Source: Blastomussa wellsi (lineage: Eukaryota; Cnidaria; Anthozoa; Scleractinia; Plerogyridae). Taken from it: a DNA stretch of 64,000 nt. The notes below the pieces were generated by a model. The model searched no databases and had not been told where the DNA came from. It was given only the letters and a program-made list of their open reading frames with translations. Within the stretch, counting starts at the first letter, position 1. Every line of letters begins with the position of its first letter. The position numbers were made by a program, and so were the translations under genes. The DNA lies in assembly GCA_947652115.1 (NCBI GenBank), contig OX393563.1, forward strand, positions 24,790,838-24,854,837. The letters are read 5' to 3'. This document shows positions 10,783-23,200 of the stretch, in pieces.

Positions 10783-13758
10783 GTGGAACGCAATAAAAAT
10801 AGACCCGAGCAATTAAAAAGAACTAATAGAAATTAGACATAAAAGAAAGATGCAGAATTCTATTTGACTGCTGAGAAAACTTGTAGACATCATTACATTT
10901 AGAGAGCAGTCAAAGCGGTGTAAACAAGACTGCGTTTACTCGGCTCTAAGTATCGTATATCGGATGTCACTCTTCGTTATAACGCAAGAGCTAAATAACG
11001 ACTCTGAGGAAATCTAAAATTATTATGTAAGATTAAATTAAGCTTTCTGTAATTCTGGAAGGTTAAAGTGCACCTAACCTCAAATTTTTTCTACTTATTT
11101 TCAAAAAGAATGCATAATTTGGTGAAGATTGTTAGGCTTCATAAGGCGTAGCTACTTGTATTCACGTTAACTCTGTGGCAAATTTCCTGAAAAAGCTAAA
11201 GAGGCCGTTGCTAACTGTCATCGTTTCTGCACGCATTGCGTTCCGTTTAAAACTGCGACCAGACGTTCTTTTCAGTGTATTTTCTTCGTTCTTTTTTTCT
11301 CTTCCCTTCCGCTGTGAATAAAGGCCTGATCCCTGCGTTTATTGCGTTTCCCTGCAACATTCTTGCTGGGTTTACAATTTTGGCTTCGCGTTAAAAAATT
11401 AAATACAATTTCTCGCTAAGAAGAACGGAAACTGTCCAGATAATTACAACAATGGCTCCTGGTAGAACATAATTTCATTTGCTTTAGTCGCATAATATTA
11501 ACAGACGAAATAAATTTAATTCCTTACAATACCTAAAACATTTTTAACTGGCTATCGTCTACCCCTCCATACCCCATACCTTAATCATTGTCCGGGGTTT
11601 TCCCCACAATTCAGGCGAAATGACACTGATGACACTTGCGAGGATCTCTCCTCCATGTGCACCCAGATTTGTCCGTGTCTATTATATCTGTGTGAGTATC
11701 AGAGTTTGAGCAGGAAGCACCACATTGAAAATAGACGTTTTGGGTTCTATTGACCCACTAACACATTTCTATTGTTTCAATATATTGGGGTGAAAAGAAG
11801 AAATTTTGTATTTGGAAGAACTTGTGTCCATGTCTAATCTGTCGAATTAGTCACAAGTCTTTTATATGAACAGGTTTAAAATCCTCTGTCATTTTCAAAA
11901 CAATAAAGACCCATTAATGAGCAAAAGGTTCCACATTGAAAACTACAGATTTGGGCACTTTATGACTCAATATAATAATTTGAATAGGTCAATCATCCAT
12001 AAAACGAACGACTTAACGGTGTTTTAAGAGTTAAAATCACACGTCTCTGGACTGAAAAAGGGACAAACAAGAAAAATGGCTGGTTTGGAAGCCCATGCAT
12101 TGACAAATAATTTCTTTTGTTTCAGTATGCCATGATTAACAAGATGTTCGTGAAATAGATGATTTCCTAGCAAAAGGGTCCGCGTACGTTGTTCCGTAAC
12201 TATTGCGTGCAAGAGTCAAAGTCACAAATCTTAATTTTATAAGGGGAAAATTAATCTGTGAAATTTTTAACAAATTTCTGTTGTTTCTCTACAATATTTT
12301 AACAGAGTTCTGTTGTTTCGAAAGGGGTTAATAGGGGTATACGAATTTCCGCCGAACTATCCTACTTTTTTGGCCAATTCCGTCAATGGCTCAAACAGAG
12401 GTGTTTTACAGGTGTTTTAGAGACCCTCTTCGATTTTTTACTCAAAACGTGTATGTTTTCACATTTGCCAGGATTTTATTAACTGCAGGCGCTTTCCCTA
12501 GTTACCAGAACACCGTGCAACTCAACTAAAATTATTTAGTGACGTCATTCTCCTCGCTTCTTTACAATCCTTTGTTCACGTCGTCTTATTTCCTTCTGGT
12601 GTGCACATGGACATAGGGTCTTTAGCGAGGTCCGCGTTGCTGGGTTGTCACTTCCACAAATGCTATTTATACATTGGCTCTGTTTCCGTCACTTCTGCCG
12701 TCTTCCGCAAATGAACATTTCCTTTGATTTTGGAGTCACTTTCATTGACTAGACTAACTCCATTCGATTCGCCATTACAAAGGAGACTGTTTCACTTTAA
12801 TATAAACGTAAGATCGAAGTTAAGTAGCCTTTATGCCGACGTCTTGGGTATATAACAAACCTCTGTTCCTAAAGCCAGTCTAAAAATAACTTTAGCGGAA
12901 GTTACATTTCCAAAGCCTGGGCTGGGAGTGTCCCTTTCGTTCCTCTCATTTTATCTTGTCTAAACTGGACGATATAAAGCTCAAAACACGTACTAGAGTT
13001 GTTAAACAAACACTGCAGGTCTCTGAGCACAAGCTCTACAATGGTATAATGATATAATTGCAAAGTTAATTATATCTTCCTTTTTAAAAGAACTACAACT
13101 AAGACAATTTGCGTTTGAGATTTGTGGAGCTTTTACACATTGTAAACGAATTTATCCTACTACAAGACACAGACGCAGACTACAGACAGCCCAAGCTTAC
13201 TTCATGTAGCCGTCATGACGAACTGACTGATTAGAGACTACACCGAAAAATGACCGAATCAAACTGCTCGCTTCAAATGGCCCCAAATTAACTCCGAATT
13301 ACACAAAACATGAAATTACGCCATTTAGAGGTAGGTTAAGTGTCTACATTCATGGTTGAATGCTGAGACTCTCGATGGGTGTTTCCGACGAAATCGAAGA
13401 CGCGACGATCGCTATTGATGAAACGACGATCTTGTACATTACAAGCGACGATTTACAAATCATTGCATTCAGACAAATATTGGCCAGTCAGACCTAAAAT
13501 ATTTGAATATGAAAATCAATTGATCAATCAAACCTGAAGTGTCGAAATTAGTCGATTTGATGAAAAAGAAAACGTTAGAAAAGGATCTTAAAGGCCCGTG
13601 TGCGCAAAACAATTATTGACATTTGATGAAGAAAGCGCGACGAAATCGACGTACGCACGTACCAATAGAGAGGCTCAGTGTTGAGAACTGAAGGGAAAGT
13701 CTATAAATTGAATCGTCGTGACAGCTACATGAAGTAAGCTTGGCTGCCAGTGATCCAC

Positions 13759-14150
13759 TGTACATCATCCACTGGATAAACTGCTATCCAGTGGATAGCG
13801 TCGTTTGTTTTGCCAAAACTATCACTGCATGAAATGGTCTGTATAAGGAACCTTCCTCACGCCGCACACACGCAGTATATCTGTTGATATAAGGACAATA
13901 TAAGGACGTGGCAGGATGTATACGGTCCGTATAATGATCAGTATATTTCAGGGTTGGCCAACAAAAATACCATGAACAGTATACACTAGTATAAGGAAAC
14001 CGAGGCATACTGTTCATTATACAGACCTTATACCCAAAGTTCAGTATACATCAGTATACCTTTCCGTACACATTATGTATACGGTCTCATTATGTTTCCG
14101 TATACATGCAATTTCATGCATTGTATATTCACTGGATAGTGTTCTCCAAC
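13759..14150. repeat. Repeat-like block with CCACTGGATA ends and CAGTATAC-type interior
   Basis: Begins with a short hairpin (ATCCACTGGATA / TATCCAGTGGAT) and ends with TTCACTGGATAG. The interior repeats CAGTATAC and TATACGGT-like words. It looks like a small non-autonomous element; the boundaries are approximate. Confidence 0.45.
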
Positions 14151-14206
14151 CTTTGAACAACCGGGGCCAGGGTTAATTGTATGAAGATTGATGTGCGGGC
14201 CAGCTC

Positions 14207-14212
14207 ATTTTT
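14207..14212 (-). terminator. Candidate polyadenylation signal of the CILP-like gene
   Basis: Minus-strand AATAAA about 215 nt downstream of the stop codon at 14427-14429. Confidence 0.45.
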
Positions 14213-14426
14213 TATTAGGGGAAATGTTCTGAAAAAGTATTTTTAAATGAGAGGGTCTGGCTTGTACTTTGTAATTCAATCTTATGATCATTCGTGAATT
14301 AAAATTAAACTTAAAAATCACAAAAGTCACAAAACATACATCATGCAATCCATCAACTTTTCACAATCCAAATCAAACTAACAAGTTTAATCTGCCAAAG
14401 TCTCCCGTAACAGGTTAGTTTTGCAG

Positions 14427-15216
14427 TTATTCGTAATCTGGAGCACAGAAACGACGGGGCAAGTCCCGTTTAGAATAATAATAACACTCATCGAAATCAT
14501 CGCCCAGTACCGCGTATCCATAGCTGGTTTCTTTTCCTAATCCCCCTTCATCCACTCTGCCGGCCTTGCAGCGCTCTTCTGCGATCTTTCCGGGTCCTGT
14601 ATAAAGCCCATACGTACCACCAGATACGTCTACCGGGGCATAGAAGCTTACACTTATTGGAGTTGATGAAGTTGTGCCATATTTCAGCGCCTGAAACTTA
14701 CTACAAATAGGTTCAGTTGGGTAAACCTGAGGCAGCTATCGCCATCGGCGAAGAGAGATACAATAACGAACGTTTCTTTACCTATTTGGCTACACCTGTA
14801 TTCAACACAAGCGAAAGATAACGTGAATCGATTTCCAAAGTGGTGCCTCTTCAGTTTTTCGCCGGTCTGTGAGCGTTACTGCTCTCAGAGAGGATCCGTA
14901 TCTGGTTAGGCGATCGGGTGCGAAACTTTCCACCGCTACCATAGGAACTGTTAGATAGCTGTAAAATTGCTGAAACCTCAACTTAAGAAAACACTTTTGG
15001 GGCTCATTACTTGGACTACTGGGATCTGTCGTGTACCATGAGAGAGGATGCCCAGGTGGCCTGGAACCGAGAAAACCTCCCGTCACCCAATGCCCGTTTG
15101 GTTCGTGAGTTATTAGCGGGTCTCATTTCTCCCATTTTACGCCACCTCCCGGTCTTTTCATCCAACCACCACAGCCACGGCGCCATTTCTCCAGTAGAAT
15201 TACTTGGCAACGTAAT
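14427..15216 (-). CDS. 3' exons of the CILP-like gene, frame unresolved
   Basis: From the acceptor at 15216 (GGGGCAG|ATTACG, phase 0) the frame reads a CILP-like W..W motif (PWLWWLDEKTGRWRKMGE). From about 15085 to 14810 a different frame carries the matching continuation (WYTTDPSSPSNEPQKCFLKL). The terminal exon ends at the TAA at 14427-14429. It encodes GGTYGLYTGPG, a cysteine-containing stretch and the C-terminal CAPDYE. No consensus donor-acceptor pair with a realistic intron joins the first two frames. This suggests either an assembly indel or a real frameshift. Confidence 0.6.
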
Positions 15217-16001
15217 CTGCCCCAGGAAAGAAAATAATGATTTAGCGAAGAGAGAGATCATAAATCATCCCTCGTAGGTTAGGTGGCAGCGGCACGTTCC
15301 TATAGCTACCGCAGGGTTCAATGTCAATTGGAATGTCAATGCTTCAGAAAAATAGAGGTTTGACGGTCGCAGATGTGTTTGAAGAGGTTTTTCATGAAGC
15401 ATGCGTATCGTGCTGTCATAATCATCGAAATGCCCTTTTATGTTCAAATAGGTTGGCAGATAGATGTAGAAGCGGGAAGAGAACAGACATATCTTGGTAA
15501 CTAACAAACAGCAGGCAGACAGACAGAACGCAGACAGACTGACTGACTGACTGACTGACAGAAAGCAGACAAACAATAGACAGACAAACTGAGTGAGTGA
15601 GAGACAGACAACAGACAGACATGCAGACATACAAACAGAAAGGCAGACAGACAGGTAGAGTAGCAGACAGACGGCAGACAGACAGACATACAGAAATACA
15701 GACAAACAAACAGGCAGACAGAAGGGCTGACTGACAGACAGACGACATGCAGACATTCAGGTGGACTAACAGATAGACAGGCTGACTGAAAGGCAGGCAA
15801 ACAGATAGACAGGCAGGAAGGCTGACTGAAAACCAGGTTGGTAGACAGGCAGACATACAGGCCGACTGACTGACAGACACACCGATAGGAGGATTCGCTC
15901 CGTCGAAGGGCTAACGCTCGAAACGTCAGCTCTTGAATCTCTTTACGGTGGCCAATTGACATTATCAACCCAGTTGATAAAACCAAATTATATTGTTATA
16001 C

Positions 16002-16046
<45 letters not shown>

Positions 16047-19000
16047 CTACACCGATAGGAGGGCAGACAGGCAGGCAGGCTGACTGAAAACCAGGTTGGG
16101 AGACAGGCAGACAGGAAGGCCGACTGACTGACAGACACACCGATAGGAAGGCAGACAGGCAGGCAGGCTGACTGAAAACAAGTTTGGTAGACAGGCAGAC
16201 ATACAGGCCGACTGACTGACAGACACACCGATAGGAAGGCAGACAGGTAGACAGACAGACAGATGTACAGGCAAACATACCGATTGACAGGTAGACAAGA
16301 AAAAAGAAACATGAAGATGAAGATGTCATCCACGAGAACCATATTCTTTATAATTAAAAATATAAAAAACATACCAAAGACAAAGAACACAAAGAAAAGC
16401 AACGATTTCATTATGTACCAGAGGTTATGTATATGACAACATTGTTATCTCAAATAGCACAGGCTACTTGATTGATTTTGAAAATGCCTGCCCACGTATA
16501 GACGTCTTGTTAGATTTAATTGCCTATTCAAGAACCCTCAAAAGTTATTACCTTCTCAGTGTCAAGATAAATCTTCATATTTCCCGCAAGGTCAAGTGGC
16601 TCATTATCTTGGTCCTGAACCTTAATTCTAAGTATCCCGTATGTTTTCAGTGGCTGGACGCTTCCTGATTGGTCAACTGTTGTAAAGTCGCCTGGAGCAG
16701 AGAGCAAGTCAGTAGTGTTCCTTGGATCCGTCAAACTCACTCTCAGTTTTGCTTTACCTTGGAAAGGGAAATGAAAATATCCCAATTTAGCTTTTCAAGT
16801 TGACTTTGTAGGGCACCCAAAGAACAAACTGTGACAGAATGCACTTTTTTACACAAATAAATGAAAATATATATGATATTAAAACATTTACAGGTGTCCT
16901 TGAGTGTTGCTGGGAAAAAATTATCTGTTCCTTTCAGCACACGAAAACAAAGAATAAACGAGCGGAAGCCATCCAAATCCGCTCTTAACAAGACCCAACC
17001 CCTCGTAGTTGCCCTTCCGAGCTTCAATCAGCCAGAGCAAAAATAGTATTTTTCAGTGACAGTGTCCACGAGAAAACATAATAGTGAATCATTTTGCCAG
17101 CCAGCAACATTTGCGCCGAAGAACACATAAATTGAGGAACAGACTCGCTGGGTGCTCCTGATTTTCAAGGCATGTCGATCTCTTAAGAGACTGTGCGTCT
17201 AAGATCAATAACTTTTAAGGCCTTTTTGTAGTGGTTTTACTCTCTCTTCCTCATGCCAATTAACTTATTAAAATCTGTGGCATTGGATAATGCTGTGCTT
17301 TTAGAGTTTTGTTCATTTTCGCTGTATTTGCAATACGAAATCGTTCGAAATCTTGCACAAAATTAGTTTGATCAGTTGCCCCCACGACCCTCGTTCGTTT
17401 CACCTGGCGACTGTTGGTGCTTTGAAGCTCACCTCTGAACGGCTTTCCGTCTTTACGCAGAAGGTTATCAGCGGGCATTTCTAGTTCAGCCATGTTGTCT
17501 CCAGTGTGTCCTAGTGGTACCTTCAGTTCGTGGCTGCTATCAAACGTCACTGGCGGATCTTCCTTCTGTAGAATTATCCTGTGGAATACGGTCTGGCCCC
17601 TCTGAATTGGCATGGTCTGAGTGGTGTCAAAGAATTGGTCTTCAGGGTCTTGGAATGTCACTGTCACACGATCTACGTCGTTCGAGATAGTAAATGAGAA
17701 TGTGCCATCTTCGTTTGTCCGATCAACTTCTTTCCGCTTGAAGATCACAGTTACATTTTTGACTGGGTCTTGGTTAGGGCCACCAACGACTTTACCTAGA
17801 AAGAAAGATTTTACTGAAGTTATGGCAATCCTTTGAGCCAGGAATTAAGTGAAGAAATAAACGTTAATACAACACATCAGCTTTTCCCGAATGTTATCAG
17901 TCTTCTCTGGTCTCTTTCTCAAGACTTCATTTCTCGGGAGGAGCGATCGGAGAAGACGGCTGAAAGTTATACACACGCTCTACCTTTTCGAATTTTCATA
18001 TCGATGCCATTGCTGAACAGGAAAATGTTACTTAAGCCTGATTTTCACTAACGACGGAGTCGGAGTCGTAAGAACGCTTACGACCTAGTGAAAACGGAAA
18101 ATCGGAGTCATAAGTGGAGTCATAAGCACGACGGAATCGGCGTCGGAAGAATCAAAACGTTTCCATTTTCTTCCATTTCCGCTTATGACTCCGCCGCTTA
18201 CGATCTAGTGAAAACGGAGTAACAGCTTACCTTTTAATACGGTTTCTCTTTTTACACAAGTACTGCAACTACATTCCCTCACACGGTAGAAAACTATTTC
18301 GCTGGAACCGTATGAGCAACCTACGGCGACCCCCTCTTGATACTCCTCGCCCTGTCTCGGGCCGCAACAGCAGTCTTCTTTACCACCGCAAGTCTGAGAA
18401 AAGGAAGAACTCTGGGAGCATGGATCGTCAGAACATTGCCCAATATCCAGCGTGTCCTCGTCTGTGTCTCTTATAGTGCATCCAGGTGGAAGTTGTATGA
18501 TGCGACTGCCTGGAGTTCGGTTACAGGTGTCGAGGATTTCATCTGTACAAAAAGAACGCTTCAAGCTTGTCAATTTTCACGAACTACAAAGATATTTTGT
18601 TATTCAATAAAAGGAATTCACTGTCCCAAAACCTTTTGTAGCCAAGTGAAGTCAGGTCAACTTTTATTGCGCACAATTTACAGAATTAATTTACATCAGT
18701 ATTAGGCGTAGACGTTAGATTTCGGAGGATTGAATTTCTGACTGATTTCTTGTCAGTTTTCAAATAAAAAATTGAACATGACAACGATAATTGAATCAAG
18801 GATGAAATAGGATGAGAGCGTTGGAATTCGACTGGAAAAGCGCCGCATAAAGAGAGATCTAATGACTGCATAATGGAGTAGGGTTGAGAACAGAGGAAGA
18901 AGAGAGACAGCAGGCAAGACAGAATCACTTCATGATGATGATGTTGATGATGATGATATCAGTTACGTTGAGCAAACCACGACGGCAACGTCAACGCGAA

Positions 19001-20232
19001 CGTTGCTAAACAAAAGATTTAATGAGCAGTACAGTAGCTCTGCACGTGCGTTATAATTCTTTGTACATTTCTTTGCAGTCCTCTACAAAACAACAACGAG
19101 AAATGACCAAATTCTGAGTTCTTCGGAGAACGGGAACCGGAAGGCTAAATTTGCGTTTTGCTGTTTGAAAATATACGCCGTCCTTATATTTTCTACAAGA
19201 GCTACGTCTGAAAGCGATAGATGCACCAATTACATATCAAGGTAATTGTGAGATTCGTACGAAAAGTATACATTCATTTTAACAAGGCGTTGTCCTCGCC
19301 GTTGCCGTCGTCATTGCTTAAGCTCCCTATGATTACTGATATGACGAGGAGGTTATAAGTAATTCTCATACCAAAAACAAACATACCCTTTATCTTTAAC
19401 TCGGCAGGGGTGGAAACCTCTGATCCGTAAATGTTTGTAGCCTTGCAAGTGTAGAAACCTTGAGCTCCATCAACTCTGGGAATGAACAGGTTCGATCTGC
19501 TCCCTGAGGTTACTTTGAGCGAACGTGTTCCATTGTGAAACCTAAACTCGGGTAGAATTAATAATTCGTGATACCCAGCGGTGATTATCACGGTTTTATA
19601 ACATGCAACTGAAACTACAACTATTGCTACCTCTCTTGGGCGAGAAAGTGTGGGATAAAACACTCGCATAATAATAACAAGTGGATTAAGAATTAAAACC
19701 AGGCTGAAATTTGGCCAATAAAGCACCATGGAAATAAGAACAAATTCAGAACAAATTCAGCCTGATAAATAAAACATGTTCTTAATATAAAGGGAAAGGG
19801 TATTAGAGTAAGGCCCTGCATACAAGTATATGGTCATCGACGGTCCATGAAAATTTGGCCGTATCAACGGGATCGGTCCTGGCAGCTAAATTTGCACTTA
19901 TAAACAACTGTCAATTCTTTAATCATCCAGGATGTAGAAACGTCACCTCGTGTTTACAGTACTAACTAAGGGAACTTCGATGAACATAACTGGATTCTTC
20001 TTAATCAAAACAAAACAAGACCTTGTTGTACATATAATTTGGTTTTATCAACTGGGTTGATAATGTCAATTGGCCACCGTAAAGAGATTCAAGAGCTGAC
20101 GTTTCGAGCGTTAGCCCTTCGCCATTCGCTCCGACGAAGGGCTAACGCTCGAAACGTCAGCTCTTGAATCTCTTTACGGTGGCCAATTGAAATTATCAAC
20201 CCAGTTGATAAAACCAAATTATATTGTTAAAC

Positions 20233-20277
<45 letters not shown>

Positions 20278-23200
20278 CTATTCACTTGTTGTACATATCC
20301 TTCACGTTCACAAACGGTCCCAGACCTCTCTGACTGCAATATCATGTTACTTTATGTTACCGGTAAATATTGTTTCTCAAGTACTGTGTTTGTTTTGTTT
20401 GGACAATAACGAATTCGTATTTGGACCTATTTGTTTCGAGTGACCGTATTTACGCGTTGAAATTACAAAGGGCTATGCGGGTTGGAATTTCAGAAAGTCG
20501 CCGTTGCTCGTATTAACGGGGTTTTCGTGAAAGAAAATGTATGGACGTTTCACTGGGACCAAAAAATTGATCGTAATATCGAGGTGGCCTCGTAAGGCGG
20601 GGTTCCACTGTACCTTTTTACCGCACAGTAATCCCACGGAGTGCAACAACAAGCGAGTTTAAGCTATCAGAAACCTTCTCTTTGAACCAGACGTTCCACT
20701 TTTACCAAATTCTAGTTTGAAGCAGTATAATAGTATAGTATAGTTACCAGATTATTTTGATCGGTGGTGTCCCGTCTGCCTCACAGGTGAAATTCACACT
20801 TTGTCCAACAATGCGCATCTTGGTCTTCGGGTTAACAGAGACGTAAGCTGGCTCTAGAAACAGTCGAAATTGCAGTGTGACTTGTGATGTTTTAAACGCG
20901 AAGCCTTAACTGAGGAAACTTTAGGGGACGCTGTTTCTATCTTAAGAGACTGTTCAGACTGGGGCTGGTGAAAAAGTGCCACCGCGTATGTTGAAGTTTG
21001 CTCAAGCTCATCGCACAGGTGTAAACCCTCTTGTAGGGGACTCCCATAAGCCTGAAAAACAGTCGACCGGCAATGCTGGTCGGACATTTTGAATTGGACC
21101 TTTAAAGGCGGTCAATCTGGGGTGGCTCAAGTTCTTTTGACTCGCACAATACTAAAAATAAACTTTTCATATATTTCTAGATTTCTTCGCGTGCAACCCT
21201 AAACGAGACCTTGACTGGCATCAAACATCCGAAATTAACACCCCTAAGCAAGAGGCCTTCCAAGGGGGGTAGCGGTGTGGCTTGCTTTTGGAGACCGATG
21301 TCGCCTAACCTACAGCTGCAAATGTCGCTGTCGTTTTTTGAAGTGAAGGTAACTGTACCAATCATTTTTGTTTTGCGAGAAACTGTTTCACTACAGGGCT
21401 GTAACCAGACTTTCATGGTGCTCAGTTGGTAAAAATGTGTGAGCGGCGAATGCTGAACGCTTCTACGGGGCTTTGCGGGTAGGCTCCCGCGGGAAAATTT
21501 TTAAAATCTGAACCCTCAAAAATGCAATTTCCTGTATTCTGAGTCACTTTTATTGGTAAAATGCACACCTTTCCAATGTCACCGTCGTCTTCACTGTTTA
21601 TTATGTCGCTGTCGCATTTTAGCAGCGTAATCATGTCACTTGTCGCTTTTTAAAATCACCATGTCGCCAGTTTTCAGGGCCGTGTCGCATGTCGCTTTTA
21701 CCCCTTGGAAGGCCTCAAGCAAGATAACGCGCATCTCCACCTTATAGGACTGCTCACGGAGAACACCGTTGTATTTATAATTATTCTATGACTTGCGCTC
21801 ATGCTTATGCTTATATCGTACATGTAAAAAGGACTTTACATTGCTTGATGCAATTGGGAGAATTCTGAAAATTCAGCTGTATCAGAAAATTTAAACAAGA
21901 AGCGGCCATTTTTAATTTCGTTTACAGTAAAATTAAATAAAGCCAACAAACTGCAAGATGCAAATATACAATATGCTCAGACAGTAACTCCATGCAGCAT
22001 AATTACGGCGGATATAATTTACAACTACTAATTGTTGTAAATAAGTGGACACAAATCGTCGTTCCTGCGAATAGCCCCACCCACCCCCACCCCTGTTTTT
22101 CTCGGTGACTTGTGGCTCTAGTGCAAAAAACATGGCTTAAGGGCTGGGTGGGTGAGGGTTTTAAGTAGAATACTTCCGAGAGGTTGATGCAGTAAAAGAG
22201 CCGATAAGCTCGCAAAACTGCGTACATTGCCTTTCTCTTGATAGGTGACACCAGTGAATACTTCCACAAGCGAACAAACAGCGATCGTACAGCAAACGGA
22301 CCATTTGTCCACAACGCTGCCCTTGATACTATAGGCGCAATACATACATCTGGAGATCAATTCAGAAATCTGGAAATCCGCGCATCGCAATCGGGAACAC
22401 GATTGGAACAGTGCAGGTGCCTTGTACCTCGGTAGAAAAAAATACTCCAGCCACAGTTGAAATGGAAATTTATCACCTCACCCAGCACCGTTAGTTTATT
22501 TAAATTACTGACGGGTTATGAATTCAGAGACAATATGCCCCATGATTGCCAAACTCAAGTTAACACAAGCTTATTAAACACACCTGCTCCTTCCAGATGA
22601 ATTAATAGTGGATGGACTTCACTTTGAATGCTACCGTCAAGACGAAGCGGAATGTAATCATTCTTCTTCACCATATAAGACGAATTTTCACAACTGTCAA
22701 TCATAGAAAAGTGTCCACTCCTATTGGTTCTTGCCATTTCCGTATAAGGGGTGGAACCCAATGAAATGCTGACGTCTCGAAGTGGCGATCCAAATGACGT
22801 CACTACCCGTCCTTGAATGACAGTCATTGGACAATGGCACTGACAGCGGACGTTGTCAAGCTGACCACCCACACAGCTTATATTGCACTCTAAACAGAAA
22901 AGACAGAACGTAGGATTACCTGTTAGCTGTACCATTATTTCTTCCTAAGTTATGGTATTTAAACTCAATGTTCACTTTGCTTTTCTTCAATGGAAGCGAT
23001 CCATTGAAAACTTGTTTTGAGTAACAAAACGGCAGTCCACAGTTCACCATTATCTTACCTTTGTAGGCCTATCATTAGTGCGCATTCGACGTTTAGCAAA
23101 GGTATGTCAAATAAGCTATAGCGAAATGTGTCTTTGAAGTTGCAAAGGTGACTTTGACGCTCGTCAAATCTCAGGAAGGGGCGATGTCAAAGGATTATTT

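Larger units (their letters stand above)
8012..14426. other. Intergenic region between the Ig-domain gene and the CILP-like gene
   Basis: About 6.4 kb with no supported exon. It contains hairpin elements at 9733-9846 and 10698-10782, a repeat-like block at 13759-14150, and otherwise AT-rich unique-looking sequence. The short ORFs here show no protein family signal. Confidence 0.5.

Noticed and set aside
15492..16300. CRISPR-like interspersed repeats
   Set aside because: There are no constant-length unique spacers. It is a degenerate tandem array in a eukaryotic intron.
15265..16411. Several minus-strand ORFs rich in CLSVCLS, resembling cysteine-rich proteins
   Set aside because: They track the CAGACAGG minisatellite and exist in all three frames; no splice or start context.
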